DNA from: an uncultured Chloroflexota bacterium
GTDB lineage: Bacteria > Chloroflexota > Anaerolineae > Caldilineales > Caldilineaceae
Assembly: GCA_903858085.1 (NCBI GenBank)
Contig: CAIOHJ010000196.1
Span: 1-6,058, forward strand
DNA length: 6,058 nt
Reading direction: 5' to 3'
Position numbers and translations under genes: made by a program. Position 1 is the stretch's first letter, and each line of letters opens with the position of its first letter. Positions 1-5,858 of this stretch are shown here, one piece after another. The notes under the pieces are model-generated. The model made no database searches and was not told the origin of the DNA. It was given only the letters and a program-made list of their open reading frames with translations.

Positions 1-884
1 AAGATCTCTGGGCACTTTTTTTCATTGCGCCCTGGCTGATCGGCTTTGTCCTGTTCACGGCCGGCCCCATGATTCTTTCCTTCTACTTCTCACTGACGCG
101 CTACAACATTGTCGATGCACCGATCTTTACCGGCTTCGAGAACTATGTGCGAGCGTTCACGCGCGATCCGCTGTTCTGGCACTCGCTGCGCGTCACGATG
201 TATTATGGTGCGCTCGCTCTGCCGCTTGGGCTGATCACAGGCTTCAGCCTTTCCCTGTTGCTCAACCAGAAGGTGCCAGGCGTCAGTGTCTGGCGAACGA
301 TCTACTTTCTGCCTTCCGTCATCGCCGGTGTCGCCGTGGCCATCGTGTGGTCGCGCATCTTCAGCCCACAGGTTGGTATCCTCAACCCGTTCCTGGAGAA
401 TGCCTTCGGCATCCAGGGACCCGGCTGGTTCACCGAGCCAAACTGGGCCGTGCCGGGGCTGGTGATCATGAGCCTGTGGGGGGTAGGTGGCGGTGTGATC
501 ATCTACCTGGCCGGCCTCCAGGGCATCCCGACAGCCCTCTTCGATGCAGCCAAGGTGGATGGCGCCAACGCCATGCAGCGCTTCCGCCACGTCACCGTTC
601 CCATGATGACGCCGATTATTTTCTACACCCTGGTGCTCGGGCTGATCGGTGCTTTTCAGTATTTCACCGAGGTCTATGTCATCAGCGGCGGCAGCGGCGG
701 GCCGCAGCGCGCAACGCTTTTCTACAACCTCTATCTCTACCAGAATGCGTTCAAATACAATGAGATGGGGTATGCATCGACGATGGCGTGGGTGCTCTTC
801 ATCATCGTGCTGGCGCTGACGCTGCTCGTCTTCCGCTCCTCGGTTCTGTGGGTCTACTATGAAGGCGAGGTGCGCAGGCGATGA
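1..884 (+). CDS. Sugar ABC transporter permease, MalF/UgpA type (5' end outside window)
   Basis: Inner-membrane permease subunit of a CUT1-type carbohydrate ABC importer. It pairs with the next gene product to form the channel. The frame is open to the left edge (first full codon at position 3), giving 293 visible residues. It starts inside the first membrane helix (IAPWLIGF, typical of this family), so only about 10-25 N-terminal residues are missing. Further hydrophobic segments follow, consistent with the usual six. The EAA cytoplasmic loop that docks on the ATPase is clear at visible residues about 181-204 (FDAAKVDGANAMQRF, then a VPMMTP ending). An ATG at position 69 exists but lies within the first helix and is not the true start. 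The stop overlaps the ATG of an 18-codon mini-ORF, and the MalG-type partner follows after 63 bases. The family is secure; the substrate is unknown. Confidence 0.95.
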   Translation, partial: DLWALFFIAPWLIGFVLFTAGPMILSFYFSLTRYNIVDAPIFTGFENYVRAFTRDPLFWHSLRVTMYYGALALPLGLITGFSLSLLLNQKVPGVSVWRTIYFLPSVIAGVAVAIVWSRIFSPQVGILNPFLENAFGIQGPGWFTEPNWAVPGLVIMSLWGVGGGVIIYLAGLQGIPTALFDAAKVDGANAMQRFRHVTVPMMTPIIFYTLVLGLIGAFQYFTEVYVISGGSGGPQRATLFYNLYLYQNAFKYNEMGYASTMAWVLFIIVLALTLLVFRSSVLWVYYEGEVRRR

Positions 885-934
885 AACGCAACGGACAAGG
901 GATGAGCCGCAGAGTGCAGTGCCAGGGTAGAATG

Positions 935-943
935 TGAGGAGAG
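935..943 (+). promoter_or_regulatory. Shine-Dalgarno of the MalG-type permease gene
   Basis: TGAGGAGAG ends four bases before the ATG at 948 and contains a strong GAGGAG core. This fixes the start of the second permease. The stop codon TGA (935-937) of an 18-codon mini-ORF that begins on the upstream permease's stop lies at the start of this site, so terminating ribosomes would be delivered here. Confidence 0.75.
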
Positions 944-947
944 TGCA

Positions 948-2030
948 ATGGCATCGATTGACATAGAACAGGTCCGGGCGCCGGTAGCAACAGCCAGCAG
1001 CCGCTGGCAGAGCACTCGTCTGAGCTCGCTCATCGGGCGCACCGCCGCGACGACAGTCATTGCAGCAGGCGCAGTGGTGATCCTCATCCCGTTCCTCTTC
1101 ATGATCTCCACATCGCTCAAGAGCAAGAATCAGCTGCGCGCCGTGCCACCGCCGATCATCCCGTGGGAATCGACCCTGGTGGAAGTCGACGGGCGGCCCG
1201 AACCGCTCTACACCGTGACAGTCGACGGCGAGCAGAGGGAGATGGCGCTGATCAAGAATCAGCCGGGCGGCATGGGCATCTTTGTCAACCCGGCCGATCC
1301 GTCCAGCTCGACGACGCTCAAGATTGCCGACCAGGGAGCTGTCCGCCATGTCGAAATTCACCCCGAAAACTATGTGGAGGCGATGACCAGCGTGCCCTTT
1401 CCACGCTACCTGCTCAACACATTGTTTGTCACCTTCCTGGGTATGGCCGGCGTACTGATTTCGTGCACCCTGGTGGCGTACGGTTTCTCGCGCTTCCGTG
1501 CGCCGTGGCTCAACTGGCTCTTTATCGTCTTACTCAGCACGATCATGCTGCCGCGCCAGGTCACTTTGATCCCGGTCTACGTGCTCTTTCAGCAGCTCGG
1601 TTGGGTGGACACGTTGCTGCCACTGATCGTGCCAGCGTTCTTCGCCAACGCCTACGACGTTTTCCTGCTGCGCCAGTTCCTGATGACCATCCCGCTGGAG
1701 ATGGATGACGCCGCCAAGATCGACGGTGCGTCGCCGATCCAGACGCTGTGGCACGTGCTGGTGCCGCAGGCGATGCCGGCCATCGTCACGATTGCAATCT
1801 TCCATTTCCTCTACGCTTGGAATGATTTCTACGAGCCCCTGATTTTCCTGCACAGTCGTGACAACTGGACGATGGCAGTGGGACTGCAGACCTTCAATGC
1901 GCTCTACTCAGTGAACACGCACCTGATCATGGCGGCAAGCGTAGTCATGGTGATCCCACCCGTGTTGCTCTTTTTCTTTGCGCAGCGGCAATTTATCCAA
2001 GGTGTGGTCATCACAGGCGTGAAGGGGTGA
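948..2030 (+). CDS. Sugar ABC transporter permease, MalG/UgpE type, with large inter-helix insertion
   Basis: Second permease subunit of the CUT1-type importer, in the cytoplasmic membrane (360 residues). After a polar N-terminus, helix 1 spans about residues 34-56. The transport core restarts near residue 150 (RYLLNTLFVTFLG). The EAA loop is at about 251-278 (EMDDAAKIDGASPIQ, then VLVPQAMP), as expected for MalG-type proteins. These usually have about 270-300 residues. The extra length is a polar, beta-prone segment at about residues 60-148, including YTVTVDGEQREMALIKNQPGG. It should face outside the membrane, where it could touch the solute-binding protein. The last bases (GTGA, 2027-2030) overlap a possible GTG start of the next gene. 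The permease call is secure; the role of the insertion is inference. Confidence 0.95.
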   Translation: MASIDIEQVRAPVATASSRWQSTRLSSLIGRTAATTVIAAGAVVILIPFLFMISTSLKSKNQLRAVPPPIIPWESTLVEVDGRPEPLYTVTVDGEQREMALIKNQPGGMGIFVNPADPSSSTTLKIADQGAVRHVEIHPENYVEAMTSVPFPRYLLNTLFVTFLGMAGVLISCTLVAYGFSRFRAPWLNWLFIVLLSTIMLPRQVTLIPVYVLFQQLGWVDTLLPLIVPAFFANAYDVFLLRQFLMTIPLEMDDAAKIDGASPIQTLWHVLVPQAMPAIVTIAIFHFLYAWNDFYEPLIFLHSRDNWTMAVGLQTFNALYSVNTHLIMAASVVMVIPPVLLFFFAQRQFIQGVVITGVKG

Positions 2031-2034
2031 AGGA
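2030..2034 (+). promoter_or_regulatory. Shine-Dalgarno supporting the ATG start at 2039
   Basis: AAGGA lies four bases before the ATG at 2039. It overlaps the last base of the upstream permease stop codon, so translation is probably coupled. The alternative GTG at 2027 has its purine-rich stretch (GAAGGG) directly abutting it, which is too close for normal initiation. Confidence 0.5.
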
Positions 2035-2038
2035 ATCG

Positions 2039-3043
2039 ATGGTCATCTGGCCGCTTCCCAAGATACAGGAATGTGCCTTCGGCGACTGGTGCGAGGATCG
2101 GCCCGTCACCGTCGTCACGACAGCCGCAGCATGGGCGGCCGTGCAGCCGCTGTTGGCGCACCTGGCCGTCGTCGCACGGATCGAGATCACGGCCGCCGAT
2201 GTGGCGGACTGGCAGGCGCTCAGCCCGGCCGTGCAGGGCGAGGCAATCTACGCTGTTGGCGGCGGGCTGGCAGTCGATGCCGCCAAGTTCCTGGCCTGTG
2301 CGCACAATCTGCCGCTGATCTGCCTGCCCACGGCACTTTCGGTCGACGCCTTTTTCACGTGGGCATCCGGGGTGCGTGAAGCTGGCTGCGTGCGCTACAT
2401 CGCCACGCGGCCGCCCGACCTGGTGCTTCTCGACTACGCGGTGCTGGCGGCCGCGCCGCCGTCGATCGGTGCGGCTGGGATCTGCGACGTGTTGTCGATC
2501 GCCACCGGTTCATGGGATTGGCGTTTCGCCGAAGCAGAGGGCCAAAATCCGCCGGCCACGCGCTACAGGACGTGGGCCGATCGCATGGCGGCGACGATTC
2601 TCGACGCGGCGATCGAGTGCGCCGAGGCTGCCGGGCAGGGGGAGCGTGGCGGCCTCAAGCAATTGGTCGACTGCCTGGCACTGGAGGTCCAGCTCTGCAA
2701 CCAGCTCGGTCACTCGCGGCCAGAGGAAGGAAGTGAGCATTACTTCGCCTATGCGGTCGAAAATGTCATGGGCAAAGGCCTGCCACACGGCGATCTGGTG
2801 GGGCCGGGCATCCTGCTGATGGCAGAGGCCCAAGGACTGGATCTTGTGCGGCTGCGCCGGGCACTCGACGCCTGCCACATTGCGTTGAACCGGATTCCCC
2901 CCGCTGTCGTCGAGCAGACGCTGGCAGTGCTGCCGACCTACGTGCGGCAGCATCAGCTGCCGTTCGGCATTGCGCACACATTGGTATCGAGGAGACGAGC
3001 AAGAGGGATGCATGGCATGGACAAGGAGTGGGCAGGATCATGA
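2039..3043 (+). CDS. Glycerol-1-phosphate dehydrogenase/AraM-like, iron-ADH superfamily enzyme
   Basis: Probable cytoplasmic NAD(P)-dependent, metal-dependent dehydrogenase of the G1PDH/AraM branch, related to dehydroquinate synthases (334 residues from the ATG at 2039). The nucleotide-binding GGG..VDAAK motif is at residues 74-83 and LPTALSVDAFF, typical of this branch, at 97-106. Likely metal ligands are D150 (GICD), H234 (GSEH) and H250 (LPHGD). The protein is shorter than many G1PDHs (roughly 350-400). I prefer the ATG at 2039, which has AAGGA at 2030-2034; a GTG at 2027 would give four more residues and overlap the permease stop, but its purine run sits too close. The gene ends in an ATGA overlap with the next gene. 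In a sugar-import operon the substrate may be a sugar, cyclitol or their phosphate rather than glycerol-1-phosphate. Superfamily is secure; the reaction is uncertain. Confidence 0.85.
   Translation: MVIWPLPKIQECAFGDWCEDRPVTVVTTAAAWAAVQPLLAHLAVVARIEITAADVADWQALSPAVQGEAIYAVGGGLAVDAAKFLACAHNLPLICLPTALSVDAFFTWASGVREAGCVRYIATRPPDLVLLDYAVLAAAPPSIGAAGICDVLSIATGSWDWRFAEAEGQNPPATRYRTWADRMAATILDAAIECAEAAGQGERGGLKQLVDCLALEVQLCNQLGHSRPEEGSEHYFAYAVENVMGKGLPHGDLVGPGILLMAEAQGLDLVRLRRALDACHIALNRIPPAVVEQTLAVLPTYVRQHQLPFGIAHTLVSRRRARGMHGMDKEWAGS
3023..3028 (+). promoter_or_regulatory. Shine-Dalgarno of the ceramidase-like gene
   Basis: AAGGAG is inside the end of the upstream dehydrogenase gene, 11 bases before the ATG at 3040. 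The distance is slightly long. A second, weaker AGG at 3034-3036 is closer. The ATGA overlap (3040-3043) makes re-initiation by terminating ribosomes likely. Confidence 0.45.
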
Positions 3044-4227
3044 CTCTCACCGTTGGGTACGCACAGACGACAATCACGCCGGCCCTGGATCGGCCGGTCT
3101 ATCTTGCGGGCTTTGGGCGCAACCGCCGTGCGCAGTCGGTGCACGACGAGTTGTTCGTGCGTGCGTTGGCGCTGCGTGATTCGGACACGACGGTCGTCCT
3201 GGCCGCGGTGGACCTCATCGGCCTGCCGCGCTCCATGGTGCAGGAGATCGAGCGAGCCGTACAGCAAAGTGTGCCGGCGGCCCTGCTGATCGTTGCTGCG
3301 ACGCACACCCATCATGGTCCCGACACGTTGGGGCTGTGGGGGCCGGACGAAATCACACGCGGCGTGGACGAGGCCTACCAAGCGCAACTCATACAGACCA
3401 TTACAGCGACGGCAGTGGGGGCGCTCCACCGCATGCAGCCAGCCGCTCTACGTGCAGCGACAGTCCACGTGCCCGGTGTCGCGCGCAATTCCCGCGATCC
3501 AGACATCCGGGATGAGGAGTTATCGTGTCTGCAATTCGTCGCTGCCGACACCCACAAGCCGCAGGCGACGCTGCTCGTCTATCCCTGCCATCCGGAGGTT
3601 GTGTGGGACAACAACCCGCACATCACGTCGGACTATCTCGCTGCGCTGCGGCGTATGGTGGAACAGGTGACGGGAGCGCCCTGTCTGGGCATGGTCGGTG
3701 CGCTGGGCGGTATGATGACCCCTGCGATGCCCGGCAATACATTTGAGGATGCGGAGCGCATGGGCGTTCTCCTGAGTGAGGCGGCGTTGGCGGCACTGTC
3801 CGCTGCCCGCACGCATATCGTCGACTCGGTGCGCTATCGCCGGCATGTCTATACCGTGGCGCTAGAAAATCCACTTTTCCAGATGGCGCTGCAGGCGGGG
3901 CTGCTGACAGGGGTGCTCAATGACGACGGCACGCTGACGACCGAGGCCAGCCTGCTGCATCTCGGCGATGCAGCGATCTTCTTCATGCCGGGCGAAGTGC
4001 TGCCGCGCCTGGGACTGGCATACAAAGAGCAGATGCACGCTGCTGGGGTGCACCATGCAGTGCTGGTTGGCCTGGCCAACGACGAACTCGGCTACATTCT
4101 GCCCGCAGACGATTTTGTCTTTCCGGACAACCCGTTTGAGCCAGGAGCGCGCTACGAAGAAAGCATGTCGGTGGGGATCGACGCAGGGCCGGCGCTCAGT
4201 GCAGCGTTGACCACGCTCCTGGCGTGA
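3040..4227 (+). CDS. Neutral/alkaline ceramidase N-terminal-domain-like hydrolase
   Basis: Predicted zinc-dependent amidohydrolase resembling the catalytic domain of neutral ceramidases (395 residues from the ATG at 3040). The opening VGYAQTTITP and the HDELFVRALALRD stretch are typical. Likely zinc ligands match the family pattern: H89/H91 in THTHHGP (88-94), H184 in YPCHPEV, E319 in MPGE and Y352 in LGYILP. The family's nucleophile block (GxxGDxSP) appears here as GALGGMMTP (220-228), with no serine and no aspartate. There is no signal peptide and no C-terminal Ig-like domain, whereas true secreted ceramidases are about 650-700 residues. This points to a cytoplasmic enzyme acting on a small imported compound rather than on ceramide. 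The ATG forms an ATGA overlap with the upstream stop, with AAGGAG at 3023-3028; a GTG at 3028 is an alternative start. Fold is likely; activity is unknown. Confidence 0.8.
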   Translation: MTLTVGYAQTTITPALDRPVYLAGFGRNRRAQSVHDELFVRALALRDSDTTVVLAAVDLIGLPRSMVQEIERAVQQSVPAALLIVAATHTHHGPDTLGLWGPDEITRGVDEAYQAQLIQTITATAVGALHRMQPAALRAATVHVPGVARNSRDPDIRDEELSCLQFVAADTHKPQATLLVYPCHPEVVWDNNPHITSDYLAALRRMVEQVTGAPCLGMVGALGGMMTPAMPGNTFEDAERMGVLLSEAALAALSAARTHIVDSVRYRRHVYTVALENPLFQMALQAGLLTGVLNDDGTLTTEASLLHLGDAAIFFMPGEVLPRLGLAYKEQMHAAGVHHAVLVGLANDELGYILPADDFVFPDNPFEPGARYEESMSVGIDAGPALSAALTTLLA

Positions 4228-4271
4228 AGAGGACAAGAGCGCGGCGCGCAACCATCATCCATTCAGCCAAC

Positions 4272-4279
4272 GAGGAGGA
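4272..4279 (+). promoter_or_regulatory. Shine-Dalgarno of the aminotransferase gene
   Basis: GAGGAGGA lies six bases before the ATG at 4286, a near-ideal site that fixes the start. It is the strongest ribosome binding site in the window. The last operon gene may therefore be translated independently of the upstream genes, from which it is separated by 58 bases. Confidence 0.8.
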
Positions 4280-4285
4280 ACAACC

Positions 4286-5542
4286 ATGAGTGGGAAATTA
4301 GCGATTCTTGGCGGTGAGAAGGCCATCCACAACACCTATCCGGCATGGCCGGTCCACGACGAACGCGAAGTGGAGGCAGTCGCCGAAGTCATTCGCTCGG
4401 GCAACTGGGGCGGTTATCCCTTCCCTGGGCCGCGCACCCGTGCATTCTTGAACAAATTCCTGGAGTTCCAGGGGGGCGCCTATGCGATCATGGCAGCCAA
4501 CGGAACGGTGACGATGGAGATCGCGCTGCGCGCCGCTGGCATTGGTTGGGGGGATGAAGTCATTGTGCCTGCCTACACCTTCCAGGCGACCGCGGCTGCG
4601 CCCATGGCGGCCGGCGCCATCCCCGTGATCGCCGATGTGGATGCCGACAACTACTGCCTGGATCCGAAGGCGGTGGAGGCAGCGATCACCCCGCGCACGC
4701 GCGCCATCATCCCCGTGCACCTTGGCTCGCTCATGGCTGACATGGATGCCATCATGGAGATCGCCGAGCGGCACAACCTGATCGTCGTCGAGGACTGCGC
4801 CCACGCGCACGGCGCGCAGTGGCGTGGCCAGGGCGCCGGCACCATCGGCCACTTTGGCTCCTTCAGCCTGCAATCGTCCAAGATCTTGACCTCTGGCGAA
4901 GGTGGCGTGCTGATCTGCAAGACCCAGGAACTGGCCGCTGCGGCCAGCGCAGTTGTCAACTGTGGGCGCCCGCCCGTCGAGAACGGCGAGGTCACGATCT
5001 TGGGTGCGAACTTTCGCAGCAGTGAGCTGCACGCAGCGCTGGCTGGCGTCCAGGTCGAGCGCCTGCCTGAACAGACGCGTGAGCGCGAGGTCATGGTTGC
5101 CTACATGGACGAGGCGCTCAGCGAGGTGCCTGGCATTCGCCTGCTGCGCCCCGACCCGCGCATCACGCGCCGCGCAGTCTATCGCTACATTTTTGCCATC
5201 GACCCAGCTGTGTGGGGGGTGGATCACAAGGCAGCGTGTGCGGCGCTGGATGCAGAAGGGCTGGATTCGTGGACAGGGTACGAGGCCATGAATCACTACG
5301 AGCTCTTCCAGCCGCGCCTGTCCCGCCTGCCGGTGCCCACGGCCCATCCGGAGCGATTCAACTTTGCGGAAATGAACCTGCCGGCGGCCGAACGCGCGTG
5401 TGCGCACGAGGCAGTGTGGCTGGACGAGTCCGTCTTCCGCGCTGGCAGGGAAGGGGTGGACCAGGCGGTTGCTGCAATCCGCAAAGTCTACGAGAACCGC
5501 GTTGAGTTGGCGCAGGCGGTACGGCTGCACGGCGTCCCCTAG
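4286..5542 (+). CDS. DegT/DnrJ/EryC1/StrS-family PLP-dependent sugar/cyclitol aminotransferase
   Basis: Fold-type I PLP aminotransferase (418 residues, normal family length), cytoplasmic. Family members transfer an amino group between glutamate or glutamine and a keto-sugar or keto-cyclitol. The Schiff-base lysine is K199 in SLQSSKILTSGEGG, the pyridine-binding aspartate is D170 in VVEDCAHAHG, and the cofactor phosphate-binding region includes NGT at 72-74 and NFRSSELHAAL at 242-252. The N-terminus LAILGGEKAI followed by a WPVHDEREVEAV stretch, together with the SSK..TSGEGG active site, recalls the scyllo-inosose/2-deoxy-scyllo-inosose aminotransferase type more than the nucleotide-sugar type; this is from memory of motifs, not an alignment. 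It is the last gene of the operon. In an uptake operon it may work in the deaminating direction on an imported amino sugar or aminocyclitol, but that is inference. Confidence 0.93.
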   Translation: MSGKLAILGGEKAIHNTYPAWPVHDEREVEAVAEVIRSGNWGGYPFPGPRTRAFLNKFLEFQGGAYAIMAANGTVTMEIALRAAGIGWGDEVIVPAYTFQATAAAPMAAGAIPVIADVDADNYCLDPKAVEAAITPRTRAIIPVHLGSLMADMDAIMEIAERHNLIVVEDCAHAHGAQWRGQGAGTIGHFGSFSLQSSKILTSGEGGVLICKTQELAAAASAVVNCGRPPVENGEVTILGANFRSSELHAALAGVQVERLPEQTREREVMVAYMDEALSEVPGIRLLRPDPRITRRAVYRYIFAIDPAVWGVDHKAACAALDAEGLDSWTGYEAMNHYELFQPRLSRLPVPTAHPERFNFAEMNLPAAERACAHEAVWLDESVFRAGREGVDQAVAAIRKVYENRVELAQAVRLHGVP

Positions 5543-5604
5543 AGGATCGTGCCCGTCAGCCGTTGCGCGCCGGGAGTTCAAGGAAAGGTCGCAGGTGAAT
5601 CGAC

Positions 5605-5652
5605 TGAAGCTCCTCAAGCGAAACAGGTCTGTGACTGGTTGAGGCGCCTTCA
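5605..5652 (+). other. Imperfect inverted repeat / stem-loop downstream of the operon
   Basis: TGAAG (5605-5609) plus CCTCAA (5612-5617) pair with TTGAGG (5639-5644) plus CTTCA (5648-5652). This gives 11 base pairs interrupted by a small 2x3 internal loop, around a 21-base apical loop. There is no T-run on either side, so it is not a standard intrinsic terminator. It could stabilise the operon mRNA 3' end or form part of a structured RNA. Confidence 0.5.
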
Positions 5653-5724
5653 CGCAAAGTGCGGGTGAATCAGTTCCGTGTGCAAATTGACAATTATTGT
5701 ATAGGGCAAGACTGGGGTGTGAAT

Positions 5725-5749
5725 GAGTCTCTCGATGAGCGAGGGACTC
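5725..5749 (+). terminator. Strong hairpin, possible terminator of the operon
   Basis: GAGTCTCTCG (5725-5734) pairs with CGAGGGACTC (5740-5749) over ten bases with one G-U wobble and a five-base loop. A T-rich run comes only after a gap (GGTTTT, 5761-5766), and lies inside a second, weaker inverted repeat (TTAGT 5756-5760 with ACTAA 5767-5771). The hairpin is convincing; its use as a terminator is uncertain because the T-run is not adjacent and the operon stop is about 180 bases upstream. Confidence 0.35.
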
Positions 5750-5830
5750 TGCTATTTAGTGGTTTTACTAACCAGACACACAACCTATAGTGCATCCGTC
5801 AAAGCCGAAAAATGCGAAATCCTTTGGTGT

Positions 5831-5858
5831 ATTATAGGCCTCTGGGGGCGCTTGTCAA
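5831..5858 (-). promoter_or_regulatory. Consensus sigma-70 promoter pointing left
   Basis: Read on the minus strand, TTGACA (5853-5858) is followed by a 16-base spacer and TATAAT (5831-5836). Both hexamers match the consensus exactly. Transcription would start near 5824 and run left through the structured intergenic region, then antisense to the end of the aminotransferase gene. The -35 box falls at the end of the recognisable IS3 transposase frame and the -10 covers that frame's stop codon, so the promoter may be a product of the IS truncation. No minus-strand gene is evident downstream. Confidence 0.55.

Larger units (their letters stand above)
5543..5830. other. Non-coding, structured intergenic region
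   Basis: I see no credible protein gene here on either strand, and no tRNA or rRNA. The left part (to about 5680) is GC-rich like the operon; the rest is clearly more AT-rich. It holds two stem-loops (5605-5652 and 5725-5749), two exact copies of GGTGAATC 70 bases apart (5594-5601, 5664-5671) with a diverged third (TGTGAATG, 5718-5725), and the palindrome ACAAT-T-ATTGT (5690-5700). It could be the operon's 3' untranslated region, a small RNA locus, or debris of a mobile element. Confidence 0.6.

Noticed and set aside
911..947. AGAGTGCA repeated at 911-918 and 940-947
   Set aside because: Two eight-base copies only, the second merging with the Shine-Dalgarno region. Too short to call an operator or a duplication.
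90..1361. A 423-codon open frame on the minus strand opposite the permease genes
   Set aside because: It crosses two well-supported plus-strand genes and their spacer, and its composition is highly charged and repetitive with no family features. It is a shadow frame.
4212..4249. Small hairpin CACGC/GCGTG at the end of the ceramidase-like gene and the GCGCGGCGCGC run after it
   Set aside because: Stems are only four to five bases and no T-run follows, so there is no support for a terminator between the last two operon genes.
5595..5642. Possible 15-codon GTG-started peptide downstream of the operon
   Set aside because: It lacks a good ribosome binding site, overlaps the stem-loop at 5605-5652, and its sequence resembles nothing known.
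4298..5653. A 451-codon open frame on the minus strand opposite the aminotransferase
   Set aside because: Its translation shows no recognisable motifs and is rich in Arg, His, Asp and Gly. It runs antisense to a textbook aminotransferase gene, so it is a GC-rich shadow frame.
5764..5791. Weak plus-strand promoter (TTTACT, 16 bases, TATAGT)
   Set aside because: Only four of six and five of six matches in an AT-rich patch, and no plus-strand gene follows. Chance is the better explanation.
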